A stretch of 6,538 nucleotides of DNA from Streptomyces sp. NRRL WC-3549 (GTDB taxonomy: Bacteria > Actinomycetota > Actinomycetes > Streptomycetales > Streptomycetaceae), in assembly GCF_000721935.1 (NCBI RefSeq), contig NZ_KL585390.1, positions 66,281 through 72,818 on the forward strand. Reading direction: 5' to 3'. Below, in pieces: positions 1-6,538 of this stretch. Made by a program: the position numbers and the translations under genes. The notes beneath the pieces are model-generated. The model was not told the origin of the DNA. It saw only the letters and a list, made by a program, of their open reading frames with translations, and did no database searches. Within the stretch, counting starts at the first letter, position 1. Each line of letters begins with the position of its first letter.

Positions 1-705
1 GGCTCGCGGTGGGCCGCCGAGACGGCCGCCGCCCACCCGTCCGTGCACGCCGCCGTCGCCCTGCACCCCAACGAGGCGCCGCGGATCGTGCACGGGGACC
101 CGGAGGGCAGCGCGCGGCAGGGGGCGCGCGAGCCGGGCGGCAAGGCCGCCCTGGACGAGGCGCTCGCCGAGATCGACGCCCTGGCCGCCCTCGACCACGT
201 ACGCGCCGTCGGCGAGACCGGCCTGGACCACTTCCGTACCGGCCCCGAGGGCGTCGCCGCCCAGGAGGAGTCCTTCCGGGCCCACATCGAGATCGCCAAG
301 CGGCACGGCAAGGCCCTGGTCATCCACGACCGGGAGGCCCACGCCGACGTGCTGCGCATCCTCGCCGAGGAGGGCGCGCCGGAGCGCACCGTCTTCCACT
401 GCTACTCCGGGGACGCCGAGATGGCCCGCGTCTGCGCCGCCGCCGGGTACTTCATGTCCTTCGCCGGCAACGTCACCTTCAAGAACGCCCAGCCGCTCCG
501 CGACGCGCTGGCCGTGGCCCCGGCGGAGCTGGTGCTCGTCGAGACCGACGCCCCCTTCCTCACCCCGGCCCCCTACCGGGGGCGGCCCAACGCGCCGTAC
601 CTCATCCCGGTGACGCTCCGCGCGATGGCCCAGGTGCGGGGCACCGACGAGGACACCCTGGCCGCCGCGATCTACGACAACACCGCCCGCGCGTTCGACT
701 TCTGA
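1..705 (+). CDS. tatD: TatD-family metal-dependent hydrolase/DNase, 5'-truncated by the window edge
   Basis: Partial gene. The open frame runs from base 1 with no start, and an in-frame GTG at 43 falls inside the conserved domain, so the true start is upstream. 234 residues are visible; TatD proteins in this group are usually about 260-300 aa, so the first metal-binding HxH strand and roughly 60 residues are missing from view. TatD proteins are TIM-barrel metalloenzymes with 3'-exonuclease/deoxyribonuclease activity, presumed cytoplasmic. Visible family motifs are GETGLDH (211-231, metal-binding Glu at 214-216), VIHDREAH (319-342, His at 325-327), FHCYSGD (394-414, His at 397-399) and VETDAPFLTP with the catalytic Asp at 547-549. 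GYFMSFAGN is also typical. The gene ends at TGA 703-705, 68 bases before rsmA. This tatD-rsmA-ispE order is classic for actinobacteria. Nothing suggests the gene is broken. Family assignment is firm; the exact substrate is not shown. Confidence 0.93.
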   Translation, partial: GSRWAAETAAAHPSVHAAVALHPNEAPRIVHGDPEGSARQGAREPGGKAALDEALAEIDALAALDHVRAVGETGLDHFRTGPEGVAAQEESFRAHIEIAKRHGKALVIHDREAHADVLRILAEEGAPERTVFHCYSGDAEMARVCAAAGYFMSFAGNVTFKNAQPLRDALAVAPAELVLVETDAPFLTPAPYRGRPNAPYLIPVTLRAMAQVRGTDEDTLAAAIYDNTARAFDF

Positions 706-719
706 CCGGCACGCGCCGC

Positions 720-751
720 GGGGCCCACGGGACGGGCGGCCTCCGGGCCCC
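720..751 (+). terminator. GC-rich inverted repeat after tatD, possible terminator
   Basis: GGGGCCC at 720-726 and GGGCCCC at 745-751 are perfect 7-base reverse complements around an 18-base loop. The repeat starts 15 bases after the tatD stop. There is no T-tract, which is common for terminator-like hairpins in high-GC actinobacteria but weakens the call. Its position between the end of tatD and a promoter for rsmA makes termination of the tatD transcript plausible. In sequence this rich in G and C, a 7-bp stem can also occur by chance. Confidence 0.4.
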
Positions 752-761
752 CCGACGGCCG

Positions 762-774
762 TAGGCTTACCGGG
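762..774 (+). promoter_or_regulatory. -10 element of a probable leaderless rsmA promoter
   Basis: TAGGCT at 762-767 fits the TAnnnT consensus of the main vegetative sigma factor (HrdB/SigA type). Its last base is followed by six bases and then the GTG start at 774, which is the spacing expected if transcription begins on the first base of the start codon. No Shine-Dalgarno-like purine run lies upstream of the GTG. Together these point to a leaderless rsmA-ispE mRNA, a common class in actinobacteria. I see no clear -35 hexamer, as is often the case for such promoters. The transcription start is inferred. Confidence 0.6.
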
Positions 775-1670
775 TGAGCACCACAGAGCCCGACGCCCTC
801 CTGGGCCCCGCAGACATCCGCGAGCTGGCCGCAGCGCTGGGCGTACGCCCCACCAAGCAGCGCGGACAGAACTTCGTCATCGACGCCAACACGGTCCGCC
901 GGATCGTCCGGACCGCCGAGGTGCGGCCCGACGACGTCGTGGTCGAGATCGGCCCCGGACTGGGCTCGCTGACCCTGGCCCTGCTGGAGGCGGCCGACCG
1001 GGTCGTCGCCGTCGAGATCGACGACGTACTCGCGGGCGCCCTGCCGGCCACCGTGGCGGCCCGGCTCCCGGGGCGCGCCGACCGCTTCTCCCTGGTGCAC
1101 TCGGACGCGATGCTGGTGACCGAGCTGCCCGGCCCGGCGCCGACCGCGCTGGTGGCGAACCTCCCGTACAACGTGGCCGTACCGGTGCTGCTCACCATGC
1201 TGGAGCGCTTCCCGTCCATCGAGCGGACGCTCGTGATGGTGCAGGCCGAGGTCGCCGACCGGCTCGCCGCCAAGCCCGGCAGCAAGGTCTACGGCGTGCC
1301 GTCCGTGAAGGCCGCCTGGTACGCCGACGTCAAGCGCGCCGGTTCGATCGGGCGCACCGTCTTCTGGCCCGCGCCGAACGTCGACTCCGGGCTGGTGTCC
1401 CTGGTCCGGCGCACCGAACCGATCCGGACCACGGCGAGCCGGGCCGAGGTCTTCGCCGTCGTCGACGCGGCCTTCGCCCAGCGCCGCAAGACGCTGCGCG
1501 CCGCGCTGGCCGGCTGGGCCGGCTCCGAGGCGGCCCTCGTCGCGGCGGGGATCTCGCCGCAGGCGCGGGGCGAGGCCCTCACCGTCGAGGAGTTCGCCGC
1601 CGTCGCCGAGAACAAGCCCGGGCAGCCGGAGCGGCCCGGGCAGGCCGAGACGTCCGGGAGCAGCGCATGA
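774..1670 (+). CDS. rsmA: 16S rRNA (adenine1518-N6/adenine1519-N6)-dimethyltransferase RsmA/KsgA
   Basis: 298 aa with a GTG start. RsmA transfers four methyl groups from S-adenosylmethionine to two adjacent adenines in the 3'-terminal hairpin of 16S rRNA, a late step in 30S subunit maturation in the cytoplasm; its loss gives kasugamycin resistance. Visible features, in order: the N-terminal signature [10 protein letters not shown] (28-37); SAM motif I EIGPGLG (58-64); the acidic ribose-contacting end of strand 2, VEID (80-83); HSDAM (109-113); catalytic motif IV NLPYN (129-133); FWPAPNVDS (197-205); and the C-terminal AQRRKTLR (235-242). Length is normal for the family. Residues from about 281 form a Pro/Gly-rich tail. 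This start is chosen because it gives the family N-terminus and follows a -10 element at leaderless spacing. The stop overlaps the start of ispE by four bases, so the two are co-transcribed and probably coupled. Confidence 0.97.
   Translation: MSTTEPDALLGPADIRELAAALGVRPTKQRGQNFVIDANTVRRIVRTAEVRPDDVVVEIGPGLGSLTLALLEAADRVVAVEIDDVLAGALPATVAARLPGRADRFSLVHSDAMLVTELPGPAPTALVANLPYNVAVPVLLTMLERFPSIERTLVMVQAEVADRLAAKPGSKVYGVPSVKAAWYADVKRAGSIGRTVFWPAPNVDSGLVSLVRRTEPIRTTASRAEVFAVVDAAFAQRRKTLRAALAGWAGSEAALVAAGISPQARGEALTVEEFAAVAENKPGQPERPGQAETSGSSA
1656..1669 (+). promoter_or_regulatory. Shine-Dalgarno site and ATGA overlap that set the ispE start
   Basis: GGGAG at 1656-1660 lies six bases before the ATG at 1667, inside the last codons of rsmA. 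The ATG overlaps the rsmA stop as ATGA (1667-1670), typical of termination-reinitiation coupling. This fixes the ispE start at 1667 and shows that the peculiar IspE N-terminus does not come from choosing the wrong start codon. Confidence 0.75.
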
Positions 1671-2530
1671 GCGTCACCGTCCGTGTCCCCGACGGCTTCC
1701 ACGACCTGGCCAACGTCTTCCTCGCCGTCGGGCTGTACGACGAGGTCACCGTCGCCCCGGCCGACACCCTGCGCGTCACCTGCTCCGGCCCCGACGCCGC
1801 GCAGGTCCCGCTGGACGCCGGCAACCTGGCGGCCCGCGCCGCTGTCGCGCTGGCCGGGCGGTACGGCATCAGCCCCGACGTCCACATCCACATCGCCAAG
1901 GACATCCCCGTCGCCGGTGGCATGGCCGGCGGCAGCGCCGACGGCGCTGCCGCCCTGGTGGCCTGCGACGCCCTGTGGTCCACCGGGGCGTCCCAGGACG
2001 AACTGCTCGCCATCTGCGCCGAGTTGGGCAGCGATGTGCCGTTCAGTCTGATCGGCGGGGCGGCGCTCGGTGTGGGCCGGGGTGAGCAACTGACCCCCAT
2101 CGAGGTCGGCGGCACCTTCCACTGGGTCTTCGCCGTCGCCGACGGCGGGCTCTCCACCCCCGCGGTGTACGCCGAGTTCGACCGGCTCACCGCCGGCACC
2201 CGGGTACCCGAACCCACCGCCTCCCCCGCGCTCCTGACCGCCCTGCGCAAGGGCGACACCGCCGCGCTCGCGGGCGCCCTCGGCAACGACCTCCAGGCCG
2301 CTGCCCTCTCCCTGCGTCCCTCGCTCGCCGACACCCTCGCCGTGGGCACCGCCGCGGGCGCCCTGGCCGCGCTGGTCTCGGGGTCGGGGCCGACCACGGC
2401 CTTCCTGGCCGCCGACGCGGACACGGCCCGGGAGATCGGTGACGCGCTGCTGGCCTCGGGCACGTGCCGCGGCGTGCGCGTGGCGGTGTCCCCGGCGCCG
2501 GGGGCGACCGTGCGGGAGCCGCGGGGGTAG
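1667..2530 (+). CDS. ispE: 4-diphosphocytidyl-2-C-methyl-D-erythritol kinase IspE with an internal N-terminal deletion
   Basis: 287 aa, GHMP-kinase superfamily. IspE phosphorylates the 2-hydroxyl of CDP-methylerythritol with ATP in the MEP route to isoprenoids, in the cytoplasm. Recognisable parts are MSVTVRVP (1-8), [10 protein letters not shown] (9-18), the ATP-binding loop [15 protein letters not shown] (81-95), GSDVPF (121-126) with the catalytic Asp at 123, and the C-terminal GHMP motif VSGSGPT (238-244). The oddity is at the N-terminus. In IspE, the Pro of the first strand is followed by AK(V/L)N and about ten more residues before DG(F/Y)H. Here Pro8 (1688-1690) runs straight into Asp9-Gly10, so about 14 residues (42 bases, in frame) are missing, including the catalytic Lys equivalent to Lys10 of the E. 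coli enzyme. The rest of the frame is intact. It may be an impaired or inactive enzyme, or a sequence/assembly error. Family identity is firm; activity is doubtful. Confidence 0.93.
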   Translation: MSVTVRVPDGFHDLANVFLAVGLYDEVTVAPADTLRVTCSGPDAAQVPLDAGNLAARAAVALAGRYGISPDVHIHIAKDIPVAGGMAGGSADGAAALVACDALWSTGASQDELLAICAELGSDVPFSLIGGAALGVGRGEQLTPIEVGGTFHWVFAVADGGLSTPAVYAEFDRLTAGTRVPEPTASPALLTALRKGDTAALAGALGNDLQAAALSLRPSLADTLAVGTAAGALAALVSGSGPTTAFLAADADTAREIGDALLASGTCRGVRVAVSPAPGATVREPRG

Positions 2531-2562
2531 CGGCCGGCGGCGTACGGACCTCGGGGCGGGGG

Positions 2563-3543
2563 TCAGTCCCGGAGCGGAAGCATCCGAGGCACGGCCCGTA
2601 CGCAGACCACCATGCCGACCACCTCGACCAGGGTCTGGGTGACCACGACGACCGCCGCGACGGCCAGGGCGTCGGGCAGCGCCAGGGCCAGGGGCAGGAC
2701 GACCAGGGAGTTGCGCGTCGCCCCGGTGAACACGATCGCCCGCCCGTCGCGCGGGCCGAGGCGGAACACGCGGGCGACGCCGAGCCCGGCGAAGGCCATC
2801 ACGACCAGGAAGAGCACGTAGAACGGCACGACGTGGGCCACGTCCGTCAGGCTGCCGGCCTCGCTGAGCCCGGGCACCTGGGAGGCGACCACGGTGAGCA
2901 GGGTGGCGGCCATCAGCGGCACCATCGCGGTGCCCACCGCGTCGGCCGCCTTCCGCCCGGCCGGGCGCCGCGCGGCCCAGGCCTGGGTGAGCCAGGCCAG
3001 GGCCAGCGGGACGACGATCAGCACCGCGAACGCCTCGACGAACGGCCCGGCCTCCACCACGCCGGCCAGGTCGCGGCCCATGAACAGGAACAGGTAGCCG
3101 GGCAGCAGGACCATCTGCCCGAGCAGCAGCAGCGGGGTCGCGGCGAGCAGCCGCCGGCTGCTGCCTCCGGCGAGCCCGCTGAAGACGATCACGTAGTCGA
3201 CGCAGGGGGCCAGCAGCACCAGCAGTACGCCCAGGCGGACCGCCCGGTCGTCCGGGAGGAAGGCGAACATCGCGGCGACCACCAGCGGCACCACGACGAA
3301 GTTCACCACCAGCGCGGCGGCCAGGAAGCGGCCCGCCCGCAGGGAGCGGACCAGCTCCGCCGCGGGCACCTGCAGGAACGTCACGTACAGCAGGGCGGCC
3401 AGCACCGGGTTGACGGCGTGCTCCAGGACGGGGCCCGCGCCGGGCGCGGCCCGGCCCACCAGCCCTCCGGCGGCCAGGGCGCCGAGGTAGACGGCGACCT
3501 GGTGGCGTTCCATGCCGGCGACCAGGCCGGGTGACGACGACAA
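2563..3543 (-). CDS. BART-superfamily membrane transporter, ACR3/SBF-like (of the kind often labelled arsenic resistance protein)
   Basis: 326 aa, very hydrophobic, with about ten predicted membrane segments: roughly 16-33, 42-60, 73-96, 102-124, 132-157, 168-188, 204-222, 236-256, 268-290 and 293-315. This matches the fold of the bile acid/sodium symporter and ACR3 arsenite exporter families. LLAPCVDYVIVFSGLAGG (110-127) places a Cys (114) after Ala-Pro in the fourth segment, like the conserved ACR3 cysteine, and FTGATRNSLVVLPLALALP (272-290) is the family's penultimate segment. The conserved Glu that ACR3 proteins carry there, in an NNFELA-like motif, is not present, so arsenite export is uncertain. 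The TTG start at 3543 is chosen because AAGGAG (3557-3552) sits eight bases upstream; the first Met, at residue 11, lacks such a site. It lies 52 bases after the lipoprotein gene on the same strand, probably in one transcript, and converges on ispE with a 32-base gap. Confidence 0.75.
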   Translation of the reverse strand: MSSSPGLVAGMERHQVAVYLGALAAGGLVGRAAPGAGPVLEHAVNPVLAALLYVTFLQVPAAELVRSLRAGRFLAAALVVNFVVVPLVVAAMFAFLPDDRAVRLGVLLVLLAPCVDYVIVFSGLAGGSSRRLLAATPLLLLGQMVLLPGYLFLFMGRDLAGVVEAGPFVEAFAVLIVVPLALAWLTQAWAARRPAGRKAADAVGTAMVPLMAATLLTVVASQVPGLSEAGSLTDVAHVVPFYVLFLVVMAFAGLGVARVFRLGPRDGRAIVFTGATRNSLVVLPLALALPDALAVAAVVVVTQTLVEVVGMVVCVRAVPRMLPLRD

Positions 3544-3551
3544 CGTGCGTA

Positions 3552-3557
3552 CTCCTT
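3552..3557 (-). promoter_or_regulatory. Shine-Dalgarno site supporting a TTG start
   Basis: The minus strand reads AAGGAG from 3557 to 3552, a near-perfect match to the anti-Shine-Dalgarno, eight bases before TTG at 3543-3541. No ATG or GTG lies in frame at comparable spacing. The next candidate, ATG at 3513, has no purine-rich site in front. The evidence favours TTG initiation for the transporter. Confidence 0.7.
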
Positions 3558-3595
3558 GCGCGGGGTGCGGGAGAAGGACGGCGGGTGCGGTCCCG

Positions 3596-4279
3596 TCAGC
3601 CCAGTTTCAGGCTCTCCCGGGCCAGCTCGTACGCGGGCAGCATCTGCCGGTGCTCCTCCGCGTCCATCCCGCCCAGGTGCACCACGAGGGGGCCCTCGGG
3701 GGTGGCGACCGCGAAGGCGCGCTCCGGCTTCGGCCCGTCCGACGGGTCGCCGTCCACCGTGTAGCCGACCTCGACGGCGGCCACGGATCCGGCCTCGGCC
3801 TCCGTGTACACGGCCTTCGCCGCGTGCGGTTCGTCCGCCACGAACGCCTCCAGCGCCGACCGCGCGTCGCCGGCGGACTTCCCGCCCGCCCACACCCGGA
3901 GGTAACCGATGTTCCCGGCCGGCTTCGCGTCGATCTCGCAGACCAGCGTCACCGTGCCCTGCTCGCCCAGCTCCGCCAGGTCGGACCCGGGCTCCACCTC
4001 GACGGCCTGCGGCTTCCAGTCCTTCGCCAGGTCGAAGGTGACCGGCAGGACACAGGCCGAGCCGGCGCCGCCGAGCGTGATCCCCTTCGCGGCCGGCCGG
4101 CCGGTGCCGCGGTCGCCGTTCTTCGCCGTGCCGTCCCTCGCCGTGCCGTCTTTCGCCGTGCCGTCCGAGGGCGACGGGGTGCCGCCGCCCTTCCCGTCGG
4201 CGGCTGACGACGAACAGCCGGCCAGCACCAGCCCCGCCAGCACCGCCCCGGCCAGGGCCCGTCCAGCACCACGTCTCAT
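3596..4279 (-). CDS. secreted lipoprotein of unknown function
   Basis: 227 aa. It has a typical lipoprotein signal: MRRGAGR positive start, hydrophobic stretch A8-L19, and lipobox LAGC with Cys22 as the lipidation site. It is expected to be exported, lipidated and anchored on the outer face of the cytoplasmic membrane. Residues 23 to about 65 form a low-complexity Gly/Ser/Thr/Asp/Lys linker with three imperfect copies of DGTAK. The folded part, about 70-227, holds two Cys (in SACVLPVTFDLAKDW and TLVCEIDAKPAGN) that could form a disulfide. It continues with AVEVGYTVDGD and PLVVHLGGMDAEEHRQMLPAYELARESLKLG at the C-terminus. I do not recognise a named domain. The alternating hydrophobic pattern suggests a small beta-rich domain, with a C-terminal helix. 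The ATG at 4279 is preceded by a weak GGGGA site. The transporter follows 52 bases downstream, so a shared envelope role is possible but unproven. Confidence refers to a real lipoprotein gene. Confidence 0.85.
   Translation of the reverse strand: MRRGAGRALAGAVLAGLVLAGCSSSAADGKGGGTPSPSDGTAKDGTARDGTAKNGDRGTGRPAAKGITLGGAGSACVLPVTFDLAKDWKPQAVEVEPGSDLAELGEQGTVTLVCEIDAKPAGNIGYLRVWAGGKSAGDARSALEAFVADEPHAAKAVYTEAEAGSVAAVEVGYTVDGDPSDGPKPERAFAVATPEGPLVVHLGGMDAEEHRQMLPAYELARESLKLG
4122..4166 (-). repeat. three tandem 15-bp repeats in the lipoprotein linker
   Basis: Three head-to-tail 15-base units lie at 4122-4136, 4137-4151 and 4152-4166 with core TCGCCGTGCCGTC on the plus strand; they differ only at the ends of the unit. 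A more degenerate piece just before 4122 resembles the core. They encode the repeated DGTAK/DGTAR peptide of the linker between the lipid anchor and the folded domain. The unit is a multiple of three, so gain or loss of copies would keep the frame. Confidence 0.8.
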
Positions 4280-4348
4280 GAAGTCCCCACCCCGAAGAAT
4301 GTCCCGAACCCGCGCGACCAGGGGTTCTCCCCCCTCGCCGGTCGCCGC

Positions 4349-4354
4349 ACGCTA
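4349..4354 (-). promoter_or_regulatory. possible -10 element for the lipoprotein-transporter unit
   Basis: On the minus strand TAGCGT (4354-4349) fits TAnnnT. It would place a start site near 4342 and a leader of about 60 bases before the lipoprotein ATG. No -35 match is visible at 17-18 bases. A promoter must exist somewhere in this divergent gap, but this is only one candidate. Confidence 0.25.
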
Positions 4355-4373
4355 CCGCACCCGTGGCGGCGAC

Positions 4374-4379
4374 TACCCT
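4374..4379 (+). promoter_or_regulatory. probable -10 element of the ABC-F promoter
   Basis: TACCCT fits the vegetative TAnnnT consensus and implies transcription from about 4385-4387, giving a leader of roughly 43 bases before the ATG at 4429. No recognisable -35 hexamer lies at 17-19 bases spacing. If correct, the upstream in-frame GTG at 4363 is not transcribed, which supports the ATG at 4429 as the start. Confidence 0.4.
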
Positions 4380-4395
4380 GGGACATCGAGCGGTC

Positions 4396-4422
4396 CCTGC
4401 CCGGGGGGACCCCCGGGGCAGG
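4396..4422 (+). promoter_or_regulatory. leader hairpin overlapping the ABC-F ribosome binding site
   Basis: CCTGCCC (4396-4402) pairs with GGGCAGG (4416-4422). After a bulged G at 4415, GGGG (4403-4406) can pair with CCCC (4411-4414), leaving a tiny loop. The stem ends inside the Shine-Dalgarno AGGAG (4420-4424), whose first three bases are paired. The ATG is seven bases beyond the stem. The structure could limit translation unless opened. No T-run follows, so it is not an obvious intrinsic terminator. The pairing is seen directly; a regulatory role is inferred. Confidence 0.45.
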
Positions 4423-4428
4423 AGTGAA

Positions 4429-6240
<1,812 letters not shown>

Positions 6241-6302
6241 GCCCCACGGTGCGCCCCGGGCGGTGTGCGGCCCCGGTGGACGCGTAACGGAGGCATCACG
6301 GC

Positions 6303-6335
6303 CCGGTTCTCCCTTGGGTACAGGGGGCGGACCGG
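6303..6335 (+). terminator. candidate terminator hairpin after the ABC-F gene
   Basis: CCGGTTCTCCC (6303-6313) pairs with 6325-6335: CCGGT with ACCGG, one T-G wobble, C-G, one T-C mismatch, then CCC with GGG, around an 11-base loop. It lies 62 bases past the ABC-F stop. There is no T-tract, so Rho-independent termination is only possible, as for many high-GC hairpins. Confidence 0.35.
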
Positions 6336-6393
6336 CCCGGTGCCCGCGGTGGTGCGGTGGTACAAAGAAGCCCCGCTCGACTGTCGTAACGCC

Positions 6394-6479
6394 GCGGAAC
6401 CCGTGCCCGATTCGCTCCTTTCCGAGGGGTGCCCAGCCCAGCGGAATCGCGGGGGAGACCGAACCGGGCAACGGACCGC
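6394..6479 (+). ncRNA. possible structured 5' leader of the downstream gene
   Basis: A long-range helix can form between 6394-6409 and 6465-6479: GCGG with CCGC, CCG with CGG, TGCCCG with CGGGCA, interrupted by a small internal loop and one bulged A. It encloses a second stem, ATTC-GCT (6410-6416) with AGC-G-GAAT (6440-6447). It ends just before AAGGGGG (6483-6489), the ribosome binding site of the next gene. I could not match it to a known riboswitch class. Chance pairing is frequent at this GC content, so this is a hypothesis. Confidence 0.25.
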
Positions 6480-6497
6480 ACGAAGGGGGACGTGCTG

Positions 6498-6538
6498 ATG
6501 ACCCAGCCGCCCAGCCAGCAACCGCCGCAGGGGGGATT
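6498..6538 (+). CDS. start of a gene with a Pro/Gln-rich N-terminus, cut by the window edge
   Basis: Only 13 codons are visible: MTQPPSQQPPQGG and onward. ATG 6498 is preceded by AAGGGGGA (6483-6490) at seven bases. A GTG at 6492 in the same frame would sit one base from that site and is less likely. Pro/Gln/Gly-rich starts like this are common in actinobacterial envelope proteins, where they form a disordered cytoplasmic region before a membrane segment. From memory, Streptomyces often encode a PQQ-like beta-propeller protein with a similar start near this locus, but the visible part is too short to assign. The gap from the ABC-F stop is 257 bases, so it probably has its own promoter, which I could not identify. 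Confidence 0.7.
   Translation, partial: MTQPPSQQPPQGG

Noticed and set aside
2490..2503. Perfect 14-base palindrome CCCCGGCGCCGGGG near the end of ispE
   Set aside because: It lies within coding sequence before the stop and has no T-run or loop. Such palindromes are expected in very GC-rich DNA, so I do not call it a terminator or operator.
2531..2562. Bidirectional terminator between ispE and the transporter gene
   Set aside because: The 32-base convergent gap holds only a weak GACC/GGTC pairing; no convincing stem is visible.
2464..3534. A 356-codon plus-strand frame opposite the transporter gene
   Set aside because: The translation is a Gly/His/Gln/Asp/Arg-rich shadow of a hydrophobic protein read antisense; the minus-strand frame has clear membrane segments and a ribosome binding site.
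6394..6497. ydaO-type c-di-AMP riboswitch before the last gene
   Set aside because: A few GGGGGA and CCGAACC strings recall that class, but the conserved blocks are not in the right order or spacing, so I keep only a generic structured-leader hypothesis.
6265..6498. A 77-codon frame in the last intergenic region whose stop overlaps the next ATG
   Set aside because: It has no good ribosome binding site before its GTG, rare codons and mixed third positions in the second half, and no recognisable protein features. The overlap is probably a coincidence.

Overview
The window is very GC-rich (almost every third codon position is G or C). It carries the actinobacterial gene order tatD - rsmA (ksgA) - ispE, followed by a Uup-type ABC-F ATPase. 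Start-codon use, promoter style and protein sequences fit Streptomyces or a close relative. I recognised these families from memory; no database search was run.

Layout. Positions 1-705 (+) are the 3' part of a TatD-family metallo-hydrolase whose start lies outside the window. A 68-base gap follows. It holds a GC-rich inverted repeat and, ending six bases before the GTG of rsmA, a TAGGCT -10 element, so rsmA looks leaderless. rsmA (774-1670) and ispE (1667-2530) overlap by four bases (ATGA) and should be translationally coupled. After a 32-base convergent gap comes a minus-strand pair: a lipoprotein gene (3596-4279) read first, then a BART-superfamily (ACR3/SBF-like) membrane transporter (2563-3543) that starts with TTG. 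A 149-base divergent region (4280-4428) separates this pair from the ABC-F gene (4429-6240, +). The last roughly 300 bases hold a candidate terminator hairpin, a possible structured leader, and the first 13 codons of a further plus-strand gene with a Pro/Gln-rich N-terminus.

Most of the content is housekeeping: a nuclease-like hydrolase, 16S rRNA dimethylation, a kinase of the MEP isoprenoid pathway and a ribosome-associated ABC-F ATPase. The transporter and lipoprotein form a separate opposite-strand unit set into it. I see no mobile element, CRISPR array, tRNA or rRNA, and no obviously new multi-gene system.

Three points deserve a second look. (1) IspE lacks, in frame, about 14 residues that normally follow its N-terminal Pro. 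These include the AK(V/L)N motif with the catalytic lysine. (2) rpfB, usually found between tatD and rsmA in many actinobacteria, is absent. (3) A strong hairpin in the short ABC-F leader overlaps its Shine-Dalgarno sequence.
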